Origin: Propionibacteriaceae bacterium
Lineage (GTDB): Bacteria; Actinomycetota; Actinomycetes; Propionibacteriales; Propionibacteriaceae
Assembly (NCBI GenBank): GCA_009778535.1
Contig: WRJP01000086.1
Location: 1-8,004, forward strand
Direction: 5' to 3'
DNA: 8,004 nt
Part shown: one piece after another, positions 5,705-8,004 of the stretch
Numbering within the stretch: position 1 is the stretch's first letter
Layout: the number at the start of each line of letters is the position of its first letter
Translations under genes and position numbers: made by a program
Notes under the pieces: model-generated
Told to the model about the DNA's origin: nothing
What the model saw: the letters and a program-made list of their open reading frames with translations, nothing else
Databases searched by the model: none

Positions 5705-6433
5705 TCAGCCAATAAGCAGGGCGTTAAAATCGGCGTTGGTGCCGTGGAATACGTTACGGTCGATGAAACGCTCAGAGCCTGTGTAACCTGCTAAACGGCC
5801 GCGATCTGTGTACTGCCAAAAAGTCCAAGACTTGCCGTCTGGGAGCGACGGCCTGCTATGCACGTTCCGTATCCAGATCAGATAGTGGTCGAATCCAGAT
5901 GCCAGGTATGCGTTCCACAACTGTTCATCGCAGTAGATGATGGGCACTACACCATAGAACTGCTCCAGAGCACCAAGAAATGCCGCTAGCTCACTGGTGA
6001 GCGCCTCTCGATCTGGCCTGCTAAATACCCAGCTCCCGTAATACTCCACATCTGCAACCGGAGGGAGCATTCCTGGCAGTCGCGGTACATTCGCTGTGAA
6101 CCAGGCAGCCTGAGCTGCGCCAGAACTCTCGAAGCTGAAGAAATGGTATGCACCAACCCGCACATCGGCTTGGCGTGCCCCTTCCCGATTGATGTCGAAA
6201 TGCGGGTCGATGTAACTACTGCCTTCGGTAGCTTTTATGAACGCAAAATCGACTCCTTGCGCGGCGATCACTGACCAGTCTATGTCGCCTTGGTAGCGAG
6301 AAACATCGACACCTTGGATGGGAAATTCGACTCGCGTAGGACGATTGAGAGCAACGATTCCAGTCAGCACCAGCGCAGCTACGACACCCAAGATGGCAAG
6401 CACCACACCGCCTGCGATGAGCCAGCGTTTCAT
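5705..6433 (-). CDS. membrane-anchored GH25 lysozyme (N-acetylmuramidase)
   Basis: GH25 enzymes cut the beta-1,4 bond between N-acetylmuramic acid and N-acetylglucosamine in peptidoglycan. ATG 6433 is chosen, giving 242 residues, because AGGAG lies 6 bp upstream. A longer GTG start at 6484 lacks such a site. Residues 5-29 form an N-terminal membrane helix with no cleavage motif evident, so the catalytic domain is probably tethered outside the cell. The domain (about 40-240) has GVDVSRYQGDIDW with Asp43, FAFIKATEGSSYIDPHF, VGAYHFFSF, and PPVADVEYYG with Asp128 and Glu130, the expected catalytic acids. WTFWQYTDRGRLAGYTG and FIDRNVFHG close the barrel. All key residues are present. Wall remodelling is more likely than phage lysis, since no phage genes are nearby. 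Confidence 0.92.
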   Translation of the reverse strand: MKRWLIAGGVVLAILGVVAALVLTGIVALNRPTRVEFPIQGVDVSRYQGDIDWSVIAAQGVDFAFIKATEGSSYIDPHFDINREGARQADVRVGAYHFFSFESSGAAQAAWFTANVPRLPGMLPPVADVEYYGSWVFSRPDREALTSELAAFLGALEQFYGVVPIIYCDEQLWNAYLASGFDHYLIWIRNVHSRPSLPDGKSWTFWQYTDRGRLAGYTGSERFIDRNVFHGTNADFNALLIG

Positions 6434-6543
6434 AGCTTCTCCTGTCAGGCTCGATGGTGCATGGGTATTTACCACCTTACTCACATTGCGAAGTCACCCA
6501 TCTATTGTCATCAAAGCTCGATTGCATCCTTCGTCTATACGCC

Positions 6544-6572
6544 GGGTTTCGATACACAGGTCTGCGACCTGT
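6544..6572 (-). repeat. hairpin-plus-tail repeat, copy 2
   Basis: On the minus strand a perfect 7-bp stem ACAGGTC-GCA-GACCTGT (6572-6556) runs into GTATCGAAACCC and GGCG. The tail is identical over 13 bases (TGTATCGAAACCC) to that at 3114-3147, while the stem sequence differs completely yet remains fully paired. Weaker similarity continues past the tail, ending in TGCAATC against TGCAGTC in copy 1. It lies in the 287-bp gap between the divergent GH25 and vapB genes. No gene is seen at 6573-6686. Confidence 0.55.
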
Positions 6573-6686
6573 ACCCAACCACCGGATCGGCGGCAATCAG
6601 CAGGAAAGAGGTCAGCATCTCGACTAGCTGTGGACAGCACGAGGATAGGAGTAAAAAAGAACCCTCCAAGACCTTTCTACCCTATA

Positions 6687-6714
6687 TTGATAGCCGATAT
6701 ACCTTTGGTAGACT
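6687..6714 (+). promoter_or_regulatory. probable vapBC promoter giving a leaderless mRNA, with operator-like dyads
   Basis: TTGATA (6687-6692) and TAGACT (6709-6714) are spaced by 16 bp. The -10 box ends 6 bp before the vapB ATG, so transcription should begin at or beside the start codon. There is no good Shine-Dalgarno, which fits. Small dyads overlap the promoter: TACC-TTT-GGTA (6700-6710), TATAT/ATATA (6683-6687, 6697-6701), and TCTAC/GTAGA (6676-6680, 6708-6712). These are candidate sites for repression by the VapB-VapC complex. Confidence 0.5.
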
Positions 6715-6720
6715 AGTGGG

Positions 6721-6969
6721 ATGGCAATCAACGTAAAAAACGAGAACTGTGTCACTGTGGTGAAGCAGTTAGCCGAGCAACTTGGAGTCAGTTACACCGC
6801 TGCCATAGAGATTGCGGCAGCGACCGCGCTTCAGGCACATTCCAAAACAAGTAAGGAAGCTGCGGCAAGCCAGATCGAGCAAATCATCGCTGCATACCAA
6901 GCTCACCTTCCAGTCGACCATTACATGAATGTGGAAGAACTCTACGACGACAGTGGATTGTTCAGATGA
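6721..6969 (+). CDS. vapB: VapB-type antitoxin
   Basis: Antitoxins of this class bind and neutralise a VapC ribonuclease and repress their own operon. The 82 residues begin MAINVKNENCVTVVKQLAEQ, the short beta-strand and helix layout of the Rv0623-like (PSK_trans_fac) ribbon-helix-helix VapB group, usually about 70-90 residues. The C-terminal tail (HYMNVEELYDDSGLFR), acidic and aromatic, is where such antitoxins wrap the toxin. The stop overlaps the vapC start as ATGA, so the two are translationally coupled. ATG 6721 is the only sensible start and is probably used without a leader. Confidence 0.85.
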   Translation: MAINVKNENCVTVVKQLAEQLGVSYTAAIEIAAATALQAHSKTSKEAAASQIEQIIAAYQAHLPVDHYMNVEELYDDSGLFR

Positions 6970-7364
6970 TTGTCGATACTTCAGCGCTCATTGCGATCTT
7001 ACGACGAGAACCTGGGTACGAGTCGCTGTATGAGGCAGTTTTGTCTGATTCCGAACCAAAGCTGAGCGCTGCCACGGCAGTAGAGTTATACGCCGTTGCA
7101 GACGTAAGAGGCGAACCAGGTCAAAGCCGCCGCATTGACAGACTGTTAGAAATGCTCCGGATTAGCATTGTGCCTTTCGATGCCGAACAAGCAAATATCG
7201 CTAGAGCTGCTTATCGTGATTTCGGGAGAGGTTCTCAGCATCCGGCGAAGCTAAACCTTGGAGACTGTTTCGCCTATGCGCTAGCTACCCAAACTGGAGA
7301 ACCGCTGCTTTGTGTCGGCAGTGACTTCATCCATACCGATGTAACTCTTTTCACTGTCGGTTGA
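6966..7364 (+). CDS. vapC: VapC-type PIN-domain toxin ribonuclease
   Basis: VapC toxins are Mg-dependent endoribonucleases that stop growth by cutting tRNA or rRNA. The 132 residues form a single PIN domain of normal length. The four acidic positions are visible: Asp4 in MIVDTSALIAIL, Glu40 in SAATAVELYAV, Asp100 in LNLGDCFAYALA, and Asp120 in CVGSDFIHTDV. All are intact, so the toxin should be active. The start overlaps the vapB stop by ATGA. The RNA target cannot be told from sequence. Confidence 0.9.
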   Translation: MIVDTSALIAILRREPGYESLYEAVLSDSEPKLSAATAVELYAVADVRGEPGQSRRIDRLLEMLRISIVPFDAEQANIARAAYRDFGRGSQHPAKLNLGDCFAYALATQTGEPLLCVGSDFIHTDVTLFTVG

Positions 7365-7389
7365 ATATGCAACCGCGCGGCATTGGTTG

Positions 7390-7467
7390 ATGATGCAGAC
7401 AGCCTATGACCTAGCTCAGGTACGCAAGCTGGCTGCGCCCGTAGTGCAACCACTGGATGCTGCCTAA
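7390..7467 (+). pseudogene. 25-codon ORF resembling the N-terminus of NAD(P)H-hydrate epimerase (NnrE)
   Basis: ATG 7390 (or the adjacent ATG 7393) opens a 25-codon frame ending at TAA 7465-7467. It reads QTAYDLAQVRKLAAP and then ends LDAA. Actinobacterial NnrE proteins begin with a similar AYT..QVRAAE.P segment, so this may be the first stretch of a broken nnrE gene. No continuation is seen in any frame before the lipoprotein gene. The match is short, and chance cannot be excluded. Confidence 0.25.
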
Positions 7468-7470
7468 TCT

Positions 7471-7487
7471 GTCTGCTCAGCGCAGAC
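7471..7487 (+). terminator. small hairpin after vapBC, possible terminator
   Basis: GTCTGC (7471-7476) pairs with GCAGAC (7482-7487) around a 5-nt loop. There is no T-tract, so it is only a candidate for ending the vapBC transcript before the lipoprotein gene. Confidence 0.2.
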
Positions 7488-7543
7488 CCAGCCCAGCAGC
7501 ACCTAGAGTAGACATCTTGGAAACGGCAAGAAAGGTTGCAGCA

Positions 7544-8004
7544 GTGAAACTCAAGACAGGTCTACTATTAGTGGTTTTAGCATTACTTTCGGGGTGTGTA
7601 CCGCAGGTTACGCCGGGTGTGGAGGCAAATCCAACAGGTTCTGTGGCTCCCAGTTCCTCGGGCACAGCCACGCCAACTATTTCATCAGCTACACCTACCG
7701 TCACGCCAGATACTCCCGCGACGAATAGCCCGCAAGTTCCAGATGGACCCAAGACTGCAAAAGAGTTCAAAGAAGTACTTGAAGGCAGGGGTATTTTTTC
7801 TCCTGAAATAACGACAGCTTTAGTGAGCCTTGACGACGAAGAGCTTCAAGCTGCTGGGAAGGTGCTAGCAGACGCTACCACGCGGCTCGATTGGAGTTCC
7901 TCGCGCTATAGGGATTTCTGCAAGAATTTCTATGCCGCTGATATTAGAATGACTGCCCCAACCGCCTCACTAGGAGCTATTAATCATCTGCTGGACGAAT
8001 GCTG
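7544..8004 (+). CDS. putative lipoprotein, C-terminus beyond window
   Basis: GTG 7544, preceded by AAGAAAGG with about 8 bp spacing, opens a frame that stays open for 153 codons to the right edge. Residues 1-18 are a lipoprotein signal: MKLKT, a hydrophobic core LLLVVLALL, and the lipobox LLSGC with Cys18. The mature protein should be lipid-anchored on the outer face of the membrane. About 50 residues rich in Thr, Pro and Ser (about 19-70) form a flexible linker, probably spanning the wall. A folded, mainly helical part then begins near FKEVLEGRGIFSPEI and includes two Cys in the visible end (FCKNF and DEC), which may form a disulfide. No family is recognised. Confidence 0.8.
   Translation, partial: MKLKTGLLLVVLALLSGCVPQVTPGVEANPTGSVAPSSSGTATPTISSATPTVTPDTPATNSPQVPDGPKTAKEFKEVLEGRGIFSPEITTALVSLDDEELQAAGKVLADATTRLDWSSSRYRDFCKNFYAADIRMTAPTASLGAINHLLDEC

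Noticed and set aside
7477..7770. A 97-codon leftward frame rich in Gly and Val
   Set aside because: It is antisense to the clear lipobox and Thr/Pro linker of the rightward lipoprotein gene.
1..8004. CRISPR arrays, tRNA or rRNA genes, retron-like or phage modules
   Set aside because: No regularly spaced repeats, no tRNA cloverleaf with a T-loop signature and no phage or reverse transcriptase genes were seen.

Overview
The window looks like the chromosome of a moderate-GC actinobacterium. The phylum call rests on three things: a NusG with a long acidic N-terminal extension ahead of its NGN domain, as in Actinobacteria; the order nusG-rplK-rplA; and probable leaderless transcription of one gene pair. 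Base composition is roughly half GC by eye, which is low for the phylum and would suit lineages such as Actinomycetaceae or Bifidobacteriaceae. The genus cannot be named from the window.

Layout. Positions 1-156 hold the start of an unidentified leftward gene that runs off the left edge. Positions 157-767 form an unusual junction: a 153-bp element with 12-bp perfect terminal inverted repeats (254-406), then a leftward GNAT acetyltransferase lacking its N-terminal part (480-845). The annotated 5' end of nusG (768-1706) runs antisense into the acetyltransferase. The usual upstream neighbour secE is absent in the normal orientation. nusG, rplK (1743-2171) and rplA (2296-2997) form a rightward transcription/translation operon. 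A structured rplK-rplA spacer carries a GTGGGAGG motif like the L1 site of 23S rRNA, so L1 feedback is likely.

Positions 2998-3167 hold a possible terminator, a 10-bp inverted repeat and a hairpin-plus-tail repeat. The same tail recurs in inverted orientation at 6544-6572. rmuC (leftward, 3168-4445) and an AlkD-type DNA glycosylase gene (rightward, 4599-5258) diverge, and both belong to DNA maintenance. Further right are a DUF1905 gene (5328-5612) and a membrane-anchored GH25 muramidase gene (5705-6433), both leftward and possibly co-transcribed.

A VapB/VapC toxin-antitoxin pair (6721-7364) follows with an ATGA overlap and a promoter that predicts a leaderless mRNA. A tiny ORF resembling the N-terminus of NAD(P)H-hydrate epimerase (7390-7467, uncertain) and the start of a lipoprotein gene with a Thr/Pro/Ser-rich linker (7544 to the right edge) complete the window.

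No complete new multi-gene system is visible. The most notable points are the rebuilt 5' end of nusG, the two repeat families, and an L11 protein whose conserved PPVGPALGQ motif reads PPVGTALGP in the thiopeptide-contact region.
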